Below are positions 17,077 to 24,040 of a stretch of 64,000 nucleotides of DNA, piece after piece; within the stretch, counting starts at the first letter, position 1, and each line of letters starts with the position of its first letter. The notes under the pieces are model-generated. The model was not told where the DNA came from. It did no database searches and saw nothing but the letters and a program-made list of their open reading frames with translations. The stretch is taken from contig BDEJ01000041.1 in assembly GCA_001653155.1 (NCBI GenBank), forward strand, positions 38,899 to 102,898. Direction: 5' to 3'. The DNA is from Porphyromonadaceae bacterium H1. Its GTDB lineage: Bacteria > Bacteroidota > Bacteroidia > Bacteroidales > Paludibacteraceae. The position numbers were made by a program, and so were the translations under genes.

Positions 17077-17127
17077 TTTTTGTCGATTATTTTCCACAAG
17101 CAAAACTTTCCGAAGAATAGGCCGATG

Positions 17128-17158
17128 CAAAAATAAGTGTTTTTTTTGGCCTTTCCAA
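17128..17158 (-). promoter_or_regulatory. Promoter of rex
   Basis: On the minus strand TTG at 17158-17156, 20 bases, then TATTTTTG at 17135-17128. The predicted transcript begins near 17121 and the ATG at 17076 is the first in-frame start after it. Confidence 0.6.
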
Positions 17159-17235
17159 TAGCTCAGAAGTTACTTGCAAGGAGGCAAACACCCGACAGCA
17201 AAAAGCCTGAAAGCTCCGGGATATGGAAAGTCACG

Positions 17236-19005
17236 CTATTTTCCTTTTCTTCGAGCGGAACTACTTGGAGCATTTCTTTCTCTGTTGCGCCAAGGTTTCT
17301 CGGATTTTGTGGCCGAAGATTTCCGGCCGCTCCCTCCACGCTTACGACCGGGTTCGCCTTTCCGTTGTGCAGCACGTTCTGTTTTTCGATTACTTGCAGC
17401 CGAATAGGATTTACTGCCCTTGGCTTCGGCAAGCTCTATGCCATCCTGATGTAGAAAAGCCTCCATCAGACGCTCGACCTGATCGGCATAGACATCAAAA
17501 AATGTAAATTTCTTGGCAATCTCTATCGAAGCAATGCTGATGGATTTATCTCCGGTCACATCATTGATAATACCCAAGATGCGTTTAGGGGTCATGGCTT
17601 GTTTCTCTCCCAGATTTATTTTAAGACGAATACGCCGTCCGCTTCTCGCATCGCCTTTCTGCGAGCCACGGGCAGGGGCTTCGGAAACATTCAAGTCCTC
17701 CGCATCTTTGTAATAATTCAAAAACCGGTTGAATTCAAGAGAAACAAAACGCGTCAGCAAATCCTCTTTGGTCAAATACTCCAACTGCTTTACAATCTGC
17801 TTCATGTAAGGTGCTATTTGTTCCTCGTCCACTTCAACCTTTTGCATGCGGTCAATCAAATGAAAGAGCTGTTTTTTACACACCTCCAAGCCATTAGGGA
17901 TAGCCTGCCGTTCGAAGGTTTTGCGAAGCATTTTCTCGATATCCCTTATCTTGAATTTTTCCTTCGTGTGTATGATGGACATCGAGACCCCCTTCTTATT
18001 AGCTCGTCCGGTACGCCCGCTCCGGTGGGTGTAAACCTCCACATCGTCCGGCAAATTGTAATTGATTACATGCGTAAGGTTATTAACGTCCAAGCCGCGG
18101 GCAGCAACATCCGTGGCAACAAGCAGCTGGAGGTTTCGGACGCGGAACTTAGCCATCACGGTATCTCGCTGCGCTTGAGACAAATCTCCATGCAAAGCAT
18201 CTGCGTTGTAGCCATCCTGCATCAGTTTTTCAGCCACTTCTTTGGTTTCCTGACGCGTTCGACAAAAAACAATTCCGTAAATATCGGGATTCATATCCAC
18301 AATACGCTTAAGCACCAAATAACGATGCCGCGCCTGAGCGATGTAATAAATATGTGCGACATTATCCGAAGCCGAGTTTCGGGCTCCTATCGTTATTTCC
18401 TCGAAGTCTTTCATGTAGCGCCGGGCGATATTCGCAATCTCCTTCGGCATCGTGGCTGAGAACAAGAGAGTGCGCCGGGTATCGGGTGTTTGTTCGAGAA
18501 TAGTCTCAATATCCTCCTTAAATCCCATATTAAGCATCTCATCCGCCTCATCGAGAATCAGGAAATCAAGAGCATCCAACTTTACCTTTCCGCGCTCGAT
18601 AAGGTCAATCAGGCGACCGGGTGTAGCAACGAGAATCTGAGGAGAGGTATCCAGTTGACGCAGTTGTATGCGGATATCTTCCCCTCCATAGAGAGGAACG
18701 ATGGCAAGTCCGGACATATTTTTCGAATAATTCTTCAAATCCTTCGATATTTGCAAGCACAACTCTCGTGTAGGAGCCAGGACCAAGGCTTGTACACGGC
18801 GAATTTGAGGGTCTATAAGATGAAGCACCGGAAGGCCGAAAGCAGCGGTTTTTCCGGTTCCGGTTTGCGCCAAAGAAACCAAATCGGAATTGCTTGTCAG
18901 CACGAAAGGTATGGTTTTTTCTTGAACGGGCGTCGGATATTCGAAGCCCAATTCTTCTACTGCCGAAAGGAGTTCCGGCTTTAAATTCAGTTCTTTAAAT
19001 GTCAT
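17236..19005 (-). CDS. DEAD-box ATP-dependent RNA helicase with DbpA-type RNA-binding domain
   Basis: 589 residues from the ATG at 19005 (MTFKELNLKPELLSAV is the Q-motif region). Helicase motifs are all present: AQTGTGKTAAFG (I), PTRELCLQ (Ia), TPGRLID (Ib), DEADEMLNMGF (II), SATMPKEI (III), ATDVAARGLDV (V) and HRSGRTGR (VI). Residues about 470-540 form a DbpA/CsdA RNA-binding domain (RIRLKINLGEKQAMTP, then SIASIEIAKKFTFFDV) and the tail is Lys/Arg/Ser-rich and disordered. It unwinds structured RNA in ribosome assembly or mRNA decay, usually at low temperature. The long leader of about 185 bases may be regulatory. Confidence 0.95.
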   Translation of the reverse strand: MTFKELNLKPELLSAVEELGFEYPTPVQEKTIPFVLTSNSDLVSLAQTGTGKTAAFGLPVLHLIDPQIRRVQALVLAPTRELCLQISKDLKNYSKNMSGLAIVPLYGGEDIRIQLRQLDTSPQILVATPGRLIDLIERGKVKLDALDFLILDEADEMLNMGFKEDIETILEQTPDTRRTLLFSATMPKEIANIARRYMKDFEEITIGARNSASDNVAHIYYIAQARHRYLVLKRIVDMNPDIYGIVFCRTRQETKEVAEKLMQDGYNADALHGDLSQAQRDTVMAKFRVRNLQLLVATDVAARGLDVNNLTHVINYNLPDDVEVYTHRSGRTGRANKKGVSMSIIHTKEKFKIRDIEKMLRKTFERQAIPNGLEVCKKQLFHLIDRMQKVEVDEEQIAPYMKQIVKQLEYLTKEDLLTRFVSLEFNRFLNYYKDAEDLNVSEAPARGSQKGDARSGRRIRLKINLGEKQAMTPKRILGIINDVTGDKSISIASIEIAKKFTFFDVYADQVERLMEAFLHQDGIELAEAKGSKSYSAASNRKTERAAQRKGEPGRKRGGSGRKSSATKSEKPWRNRERNAPSSSARRKGK

Positions 19006-19195
19006 TTGATGTAATGTTACACACATCCGCGTGTGCCATCCGGAAAGTAGCTCTTACGGCATGCAGGGGAATGCGATTCTTTTTTCCGGAGGGATCGATG
19101 TCATAATTAACAGCAGCGGCTAACTGCTTCTTACGCATGTATGTTAATGGATTGATAATTGATGATGCTTGCCCTGCAATAAAAAAAATTTTCCG

Positions 19196-19203
19196 CAAAG
19201 ATA
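19196..19203 (-). promoter_or_regulatory. -7 promoter box of the helicase gene
   Basis: TATCTTTG on the minus strand at 19203-19196. Transcription from here would give a 5' leader of about 185 bases before the ATG at 19005, long for this genome. No good -33 box was found. Confidence 0.5.
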
Positions 19204-19296
19204 GGCATTTTATTTCATTTCCGTGTGACAAGCGGAAAGCAACGGGAAGTCCGAAGCAAAATAATCATTTCATCAGCAAACAAATATCTTGCAGAT

Positions 19297-19330
19297 TTTG
19301 TTGATTATATAGAAAAAATATGTACTTTTG
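19297..19330 (+). promoter_or_regulatory. Promoter of the ECF sigma gene
   Basis: TTTGTTG at 19297-19303, 19 bases, then TACTTTTG at 19323-19330. The transcript should begin near 19337, which excludes the longer reading frame that begins at 19225. Confidence 0.6.
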
Positions 19331-19386
19331 TCTCCCCCACCCCTGAGCATAGGGATTTTTTCACACCAAACGGAACCACAATTTTT

Positions 19387-19992
19387 ATGGACACAGGGCA
19401 GGTATTGGAGGAAATCAAAAAAGGAAACTCGGAAGCCTTTAAACTTCTGTTTAAAGCTTACTATCCGCGCTTGCTGGGTTACGCCTTACGTTTTATCCAA
19501 AACGAAGAAGAAGCCAAAGACCTTGTCCAAGAATGCTTTGCTGTTTTTTGGGAAAAACGCGAACATTTAAATTCCGTATCCCTGGCATCCCTATTGTTTA
19601 CCATCGTGCGCAACAGCTGCCTCAATTACCTGAAACACAATGCCATTGTAAAAAAGCATCGGATCGATTACCTGGTAAATGTTAAGGGTGAGGAACGGCT
19701 CTATTACTCTGATTTTTTGTTGGACGCCGACAAGAAAATTCTCTTCGACGAGCTGCAAGAGCAAATTAACAGCGTGATCGACAGTCTGCCTCAACGATGC
19801 CGGGAAGTGTTTATCCTCAGCCGCTTCGAAGGGCTCAAAAATCGGGAGATAGCCGAACAGTTGAGCATCTCCACCACCGCAGTTGAAAAGCATATCGCCA
19901 AGGCCGTGAGCAGCTTTTCAAAGCACTTCAAGACAAAGTATCCTACCGAGATATACTTGCTGGTATTGAGCTGGCTGCTCCTCCAAAATTAG
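19387..19992 (+). CDS. ECF-type RNA polymerase sigma factor
   Basis: 201 residues from the ATG at 19387, the first start after the promoter. Sigma region 2 reads FKLLFKAYYPRLLGYALRF and AKDLVQECFAVFWEKREHL (about residues 18-60), the core-binding and -10 recognition part. Region 4 reads INSVIDSLPQRCREVFILSR and NREIAEQLSISTTAVEKHI (about 120-175). The Bacteroidetes sigma-70 expansion family has this form. In many relatives an anti-sigma (FecR-like) gene and a SusC gene follow; here neither does, and the neighbour is a DUF4405 gene on the other strand. What it controls is unknown. The C-terminal EIYLLVLSWLLLQN is unusually hydrophobic, also typical of the family. Confidence 0.92.
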   Translation: MDTGQVLEEIKKGNSEAFKLLFKAYYPRLLGYALRFIQNEEEAKDLVQECFAVFWEKREHLNSVSLASLLFTIVRNSCLNYLKHNAIVKKHRIDYLVNVKGEERLYYSDFLLDADKKILFDELQEQINSVIDSLPQRCREVFILSRFEGLKNREIAEQLSISTTAVEKHIAKAVSSFSKHFKTKYPTEIYLLVLSWLLLQN

Positions 19993-20026
19993 TAAGAAAC
20001 AGCTCTTCTCCAACCCTAAGGCTCAT

Positions 20027-20698
20027 TTAATTTTGCCTCCGGCGAGCTCTTAGCCAAGCGAACCCGTAATAAGTGAGCGATGCAAACAGGATAAAAATAG
20101 AAAGATAATCGGCCACAAAGCGCAAAAAAGAATCGTTGGCCCGCCCGGGATCGAAAGTATAATACATCGTTATTTTGTAAAGAATGCCGCGATCCACAAA
20201 TGCCCAAACTCCATACGCAAGTACCGGAAACAGTAAAGCGTATATCAGGGTAAGTTGCCGGAGGCTTCGCGGACGTTTCTTTGACTTCCGGCTGAGGTTT
20301 TGTTTGAAACGCGACCATTGTATGCCGCCATGTAAAGCAACCAATAGGAACAAACAGTTAGAAGCCCAAATATGGATGCGCGCCAGCTCCATCCCTTCCG
20401 AAAAAGAAATAAAAGGAAACAGCTCTGCAGAAATCGGGACAGCAGCAATAAAAACGACCAAGAAAGATAGCAGTAAAAGCAGGTTGATGGATGTGCTCAC
20501 AATACGCAGAAAACTGTAATGCCCTCTAAAGATTCTTCTCAACCAAGCTCCGTTAAGCAGCAAATGACTTAAAAAAAGCAGACTCAAGAGCATCCCGCTC
20601 CATTCATGTATGGCGTTTCCGGTAAAGTTGTAGGCCATCACCAGAAACAGTACCAAAAACATACTTACATCTACCAAAAGCCGTAGAATCCGCTTCAT
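20027..20698 (-). CDS. DUF4405 membrane protein, probable b-type cytochrome
   Basis: 223 residues with about five membrane helices. Helix 2 contains His31 and His45 (IHEWSGMLLSLLFLSH) and a later helix contains His109 and His123 (IHIWASNCLFLLVALH), each pair 14 residues apart. This is the classic spacing for two haems held between two helices, as in cytochrome b bundles; DUF4405 is known as a four-helix family with such histidines. I infer that it carries electrons across the membrane. It starts 30 bases after the exported flavodoxin gene on the same strand, so the two are probably one operon. No quinone-site residues can be assigned. Confidence 0.8.
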   Translation of the reverse strand: MKRILRLLVDVSMFLVLFLVMAYNFTGNAIHEWSGMLLSLLFLSHLLLNGAWLRRIFRGHYSFLRIVSTSINLLLLLSFLVVFIAAVPISAELFPFISFSEGMELARIHIWASNCLFLLVALHGGIQWSRFKQNLSRKSKKRPRSLRQLTLIYALLFPVLAYGVWAFVDRGILYKITMYYTFDPGRANDSFLRFVADYLSIFILFASLTYYGFAWLRARRRQN

Positions 20699-20728
20699 AC
20701 TTACTCTTTCCCTTCGAAAAGACAGCCG

Positions 20729-21295
20729 TTATTTAAGCTTTCCAATTTTCCGGAGCCAGTTCTCAACATCTGCACCCGCATCGTTCACACTGCGACCGCG
20801 TATGGCAATACCCGGAAGAAGCTCTGCCTTAGGAGCCAATTTCTTTATATCGGCCTCACTTTGGCCCATGCGGCTGCCCTCGTGGGTGATGAAAGGAATA
20901 ATGGTTTTTCCTGAAAAATCATAAGTACTCAGGAACCTCATTACTGCAGGAGCGATGGTTCCCCACCAGTTAGGCGATCCGAGATAAATAACGTTGTAAT
21001 TTTCAAAATTCTTTACTTGAGTTTTGAGATCGGGCCATGCTCCGGTGTCAAATTCTTTTTTCGCTTGAGCCGTTACCGCACGGTATTCCGAGGGATAGCT
21101 CTGCACCGTCTCGATACGAAAAATATCGCCTCCCACATTCTTTTGTATGTGTTCCGCTGCAATCCGGGTATTACCGTTACGGAGGGAGTAGTATGCAATG
21201 AGAATCTTCTCTTCGGACTTGGGTGTTTGAGAAAAAGCAGAGGATGCGGAAAGAAACGCAAGCACAAAAGCAGTACAAAAAATCTTTTTTTTCAT
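20729..21295 (-). CDS. Exported flavodoxin family protein
   Basis: 188 residues. Residues 1-22 form a signal peptide (MKKKIFCTAFVLAFLSASSAF, then SQ), unusual for flavodoxins, which are normally cytoplasmic. The FMN-binding flavodoxin fold follows: KILIAYYSLRNGNTRIAAEH (phosphate loop, residues 30-50), VIYLGSPNWWGTIAPAVMRF (flavin loop) and TIIPFITHEGSRMGQSE (third loop). It should act as a one- or two-electron carrier in the periplasm. The next gene encodes a probable two-haem membrane cytochrome, a plausible electron donor. It may instead be an exported NAD(P)H:quinone-type reductase; the substrate is unknown. Confidence 0.88.
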   Translation of the reverse strand: MKKKIFCTAFVLAFLSASSAFSQTPKSEEKILIAYYSLRNGNTRIAAEHIQKNVGGDIFRIETVQSYPSEYRAVTAQAKKEFDTGAWPDLKTQVKNFENYNVIYLGSPNWWGTIAPAVMRFLSTYDFSGKTIIPFITHEGSRMGQSEADIKKLAPKAELLPGIAIRGRSVNDAGADVENWLRKIGKLK

Positions 21296-21441
21296 CGTAA
21301 TGTATTTTATATTAGAATATTTTCATTGCATTCCCGGAATAACAAACTTCCTTAAAGGAAGCAAGAAAGGGAGGAACACATATCTTTCTTTTTGAACAAA
21401 TAAAAATCGGAAAAGTTTGTTTTATCCCTCAAAATGCCTAT

Positions 21442-21732
21442 TCATCGAAATACGATTTCATGGATTACCGTAGCTCCCACCTCTTTGTTGAGGGCTTCCT
21501 TTATCTTCTCACGACTAAAAAACAAATTCTGCCTCAAGGCTGAGGATGTTATTTGCACATAGAGGGTGCGATTCCGGATACTCAGATCAGCGGTATACGG
21601 CAAGACGTTAGCTCCCAACACATGGGGCCACGCCGCAATAAGGCGCCGTTCGAGCAAGGCTTTGTCGAGGTGATGCTGACTGAGTACACGTCGCAACACA
21701 TCTCCAAGGCGTTCGGTATTTTTTCTTCGCAT
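21442..21732 (-). CDS. DUF721 family protein (DciA-like)
   Basis: 96 residues from the ATG at 21732 (MRRKNTERLGDVLRRVL); a second ATG at 21747 would add five residues. The body follows DUF721: LIAAWPHVLGANVLPYT, then LSIRNRTLYVQITSSALRQN and LNKEVGATVIHEIVF. DUF721 includes DciA, the loader of the replicative helicase in bacteria without DnaC, and Bacteroidetes copies are often this short. It begins 15 bases after the glucosaminidase gene and should be co-transcribed with it. It is cytoplasmic. Confidence 0.85.
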   Translation of the reverse strand: MRRKNTERLGDVLRRVLSQHHLDKALLERRLIAAWPHVLGANVLPYTADLSIRNRTLYVQITSSALRQNLFFSREKIKEALNKEVGATVIHEIVFR

Positions 21733-21747
21733 AAAGCAACAAGGCAA

Positions 21748-22704
21748 TCAGCGGAGTTTCAGAATTTGATTCATTTGCGGTCCGCTGCTGTAGGCCATGC
21801 CGTTACGGTCGTAAAGCACTTTGAGACGGATACCGTAGTACTGAGCAATATCGTACATACTCTCTCCGGCATGCACTTGGTGCTGCGGATATTTTTTATT
21901 AGCTCTTTTCTTTTTGGGACGGATGTAGACCCAGTCACCCGGTTGCAATTCCTGATCCTGCGCAGCGTCGTTATAACTGCGTATCCGCTTTTCGGAGATA
22001 TTGAACTCGTCGGCTATGCTTCCGTAAGTATCGCCCTGTACGGCCACAACACAGCGTACGCCGTTGTTGTAGTAAACGTTGTGACGAGCAACCGCATCGA
22101 CATAGCCCATCACAAACTCCTCGTAGGTGGGAGCCGTAACCGCAGGTTTTGCTTGCGGACTTTCGAAGTCCCTCTGCCTTTTCTCGCCGGTTACTTTATC
22201 GAGGTCGTATTGATGCAAACCATAGGTTTCGATAATGGATATCAACTTATAAGCATAAGCCGGATCGGTAGCATAACCGGCCTTCTTGAGACCATGCGCC
22301 CATCCTTGATAATCGGTGGGGGAAAGCCGGAAAAGCGAGGCATAACGTTTTCGACCGGTGATGAAGAGGGAATGGTCTTCGTAAGAATCGAGCGGATGTT
22401 TATACTTACGGAAACACTCGTTGCGGCGATCGTCGTCTCGATATTCGGTCTCTCCGCTCCAATTATGACACTTTATTCCGAAGTGGTTGTTGGCGTTAAT
22501 GGCCAGATAACTGGTTCCGGCACTCGATTCGAGCAAGCCTTGAGCCAAGATGATACTGGAAGGGATACCGTAACTGCTTTGCTGGCGTTGAGCGATGGAA
22601 TGGTAGCGGCGAATGTAGTCTTCGTAAACTTTGTTACGCTTCTGACTGTGGAGACTGCCAAAACTGAGAAGTAAAAGGAGGGCCAGAACTATTTTAGGAT
22701 ACAT
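21748..22704 (-). CDS. Exported glucosaminidase with two LysM domains
   Basis: 318 residues. Residues 1-20 are a signal peptide ending SFGSLHSQ. A FlgJ/Lyz-type glucosaminidase domain occupies about residues 30-165, with the catalytic Glu in LAQGLLESSAGTSYLA and NNHFGIKCHNW after it. Two LysM modules follow: VVAVQGDTYGSIADEFNIS (about 215-262) and HQVHAGESMYDIAQYYGI (about 272-318), which bind peptidoglycan. It cleaves the glycan chain of the cell wall and probably serves in growth or division. It is the first gene of a pair with DUF721. A -7 box TATTTTTG lies at 22761-22754. Confidence 0.93.
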   Translation of the reverse strand: MYPKIVLALLLLLSFGSLHSQKRNKVYEDYIRRYHSIAQRQQSSYGIPSSIILAQGLLESSAGTSYLAINANNHFGIKCHNWSGETEYRDDDRRNECFRKYKHPLDSYEDHSLFITGRKRYASLFRLSPTDYQGWAHGLKKAGYATDPAYAYKLISIIETYGLHQYDLDKVTGEKRQRDFESPQAKPAVTAPTYEEFVMGYVDAVARHNVYYNNGVRCVVAVQGDTYGSIADEFNISEKRIRSYNDAAQDQELQPGDWVYIRPKKKRANKKYPQHQVHAGESMYDIAQYYGIRLKVLYDRNGMAYSSGPQMNQILKLR

Positions 22705-22753
22705 TATGCCGATTTTTTCTATGTTTGCTTTTATGTTCGACTTATTTTTTGCA

Positions 22754-22761
22754 CAAAAATA
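22754..22761 (-). promoter_or_regulatory. -7 promoter box of the glucosaminidase gene
   Basis: TATTTTTG on the minus strand, 50 bases before the ATG at 22704. It is back to back with the promoter of the cytidine deaminase gene. Confidence 0.45.
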
Positions 22762-22803
22762 AAGGTTTAAACCGACTTTAAAGGCTACAATTAATATTTT
22801 TTT

Positions 22804-22811
22804 TATCTTTG
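22804..22811 (+). promoter_or_regulatory. -7 promoter box of the cytidine deaminase gene
   Basis: TATCTTTG, a perfect TAnnTTTG match, 83 bases before the ATG at 22894. A -33 box is not clear. Confidence 0.5.
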
Positions 22812-22893
22812 TCGGGACATTTTTCGCATAATTCCTGATTTCCGCCGTTATTTACAGCGAAAAAGTCTTGACAGAAAAACATTTTGTAAGCTT

Positions 22894-23373
22894 ATGGAGG
22901 AAAAGATACTAAGCACCCGAATACAAGTTTGTACGCCCGAGGAGTTGGATGCCCGCTATCGCAACCTGCTCGACCAGGCCAAAGAAGCCGCGGCCTCAGC
23001 CTATGCTCCCTACTCCGGATTTCACGTGGGAACAGCCGTTCTTTTAGAGAATGGTGAGGTATTTTCGGGTAGCAACCAGGAGAACTCGGCCTATCCTTCG
23101 GGGCTTTGTGCCGAGCGCGTAGCCTTGTTTTTTGCCAATGCACAGCGTCCTCAACTGGCTCCGGAAGCCATTGCAATAGCCGCCTCGGCCCAAGGACGCT
23201 TCTTGGAAAATCCGATCACTCCCTGCGGAGCCTGCCGGCAAGCTTTACTCGAAAGCGAGATGCGTTTCAGAAAAAATATAAAGGTACTCCTCTACGGAAG
23301 CGATCGAGTATATGTAATAGAATGCATTAAGGACTTACTCCCTCTTTGCTTCGGAAAAGATAGCTTGGTGTAA
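22894..23373 (+). CDS. cdd: Cytidine deaminase
   Basis: 159 residues, the size of the tetrameric type. The substrate loop is YAPYSGFHVGTAVLLENGE (about residues 37-55), the first zinc ligand and catalytic Glu are in LCAERVAL (CAE), and the other two zinc cysteines are in PCGACRQALLE. It hydrolyses cytidine and deoxycytidine to uridine and deoxyuridine in the cytoplasm for pyrimidine salvage. It is the first of two plus-strand genes, with the START-like gene 69 bases downstream. Confidence 0.95.
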   Translation: MEEKILSTRIQVCTPEELDARYRNLLDQAKEAAASAYAPYSGFHVGTAVLLENGEVFSGSNQENSAYPSGLCAERVALFFANAQRPQLAPEAIAIAASAQGRFLENPITPCGACRQALLESEMRFRKNIKVLLYGSDRVYVIECIKDLLPLCFGKDSLV

Positions 23374-23442
23374 GCCCTGCGACAGGGAAGGCGAAACCCT
23401 GTGGATGAATTTGTATAACAGACCGAGAAAAGCAAACAGCCC

Positions 23443-23856
23443 ATGAAAAAAGAAAAAATTACCCTCGAATACCCGCTCGGTACGGCCTCACAATCAATAC
23501 TATGGGATGCCATAAGCACTCCCTTGGGACTGGCCGAATGGTTTGCCGAGACAGTAAGCGTCGAAGACAACAAGTACACTTTCAGTTGGGAGGGTGGTAC
23601 AGAGCAGGTAGCTTACCTCTGCAAACTGCGCTACAACGAATACGTACGCTTCCAGTGGGAAAACGACTATGGCAGCGAGTATTACTTTGAATTACGCATC
23701 GCTGTTCAAGAATTGGTGGGCGACGTAGCCATTATCATCACCGACTTCGCCGAAGAGGACGAAGAAGAGGACGTAGAGTTGCTTTGGAACAAGCAAATGA
23801 GAGATTTTAAGCGAAAATACGGTCTGCAAGAACACAACAGCCCCAGCACCGTATGA
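23443..23856 (+). CDS. START-like (SRPBCC) domain protein
   Basis: 137 residues. The fold is that of a small START/AHSA1-type barrel: ITLEYPLGTASQSILWDAIS (residues 6-25), LGLAEWFAETV, then VRFQWENDYG and YYFELRIAVQELVGDVAIII, with an acidic stretch FAEEDEEEDVELLW near residue 105. The binding ligand is unknown. Many Bacteroidetes carry this gene as a conserved single copy. It follows the cytidine deaminase gene with a short gap and is probably co-transcribed. Confidence 0.85.
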   Translation: MKKEKITLEYPLGTASQSILWDAISTPLGLAEWFAETVSVEDNKYTFSWEGGTEQVAYLCKLRYNEYVRFQWENDYGSEYYFELRIAVQELVGDVAIIITDFAEEDEEEDVELLWNKQMRDFKRKYGLQEHNSPSTV

Positions 23857-24040
23857 CGGAAATTTTACATCCGGAAGGGGAGCGATAAGCAAATGGAAAA
23901 AAGGTGGAGGCGTACAAGATATTCAAAGAGGCCTATGATATAGCATTACAGGATAATACAAACAAAAAGGAGGAAGAAAGGAAGACAACCGCCCTTTTTC
24001 CCGTTGATTATGAAACTTAGAACAACACAACAAAAGACAG

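Larger units (their letters stand above)
19006..19386. other. Divergent intergenic region with two promoters
   Basis: 381 bases between the helicase gene (minus) and the ECF sigma gene (plus). It carries the helicase -7 box at 19196-19203, the sigma promoter at 19297-19330, and leader sequences of about 185 and 50 bases. No gene is supported. Confidence 0.6.

Noticed and set aside
17599..18459. Open frame of 286 codons on the plus strand
   Set aside because: It is the shadow of the DEAD-box helicase gene.
21553..22674. Open frame of 373 codons on the plus strand
   Set aside because: It lies antisense to the glucosaminidase and DUF721 genes and has no domain of its own.
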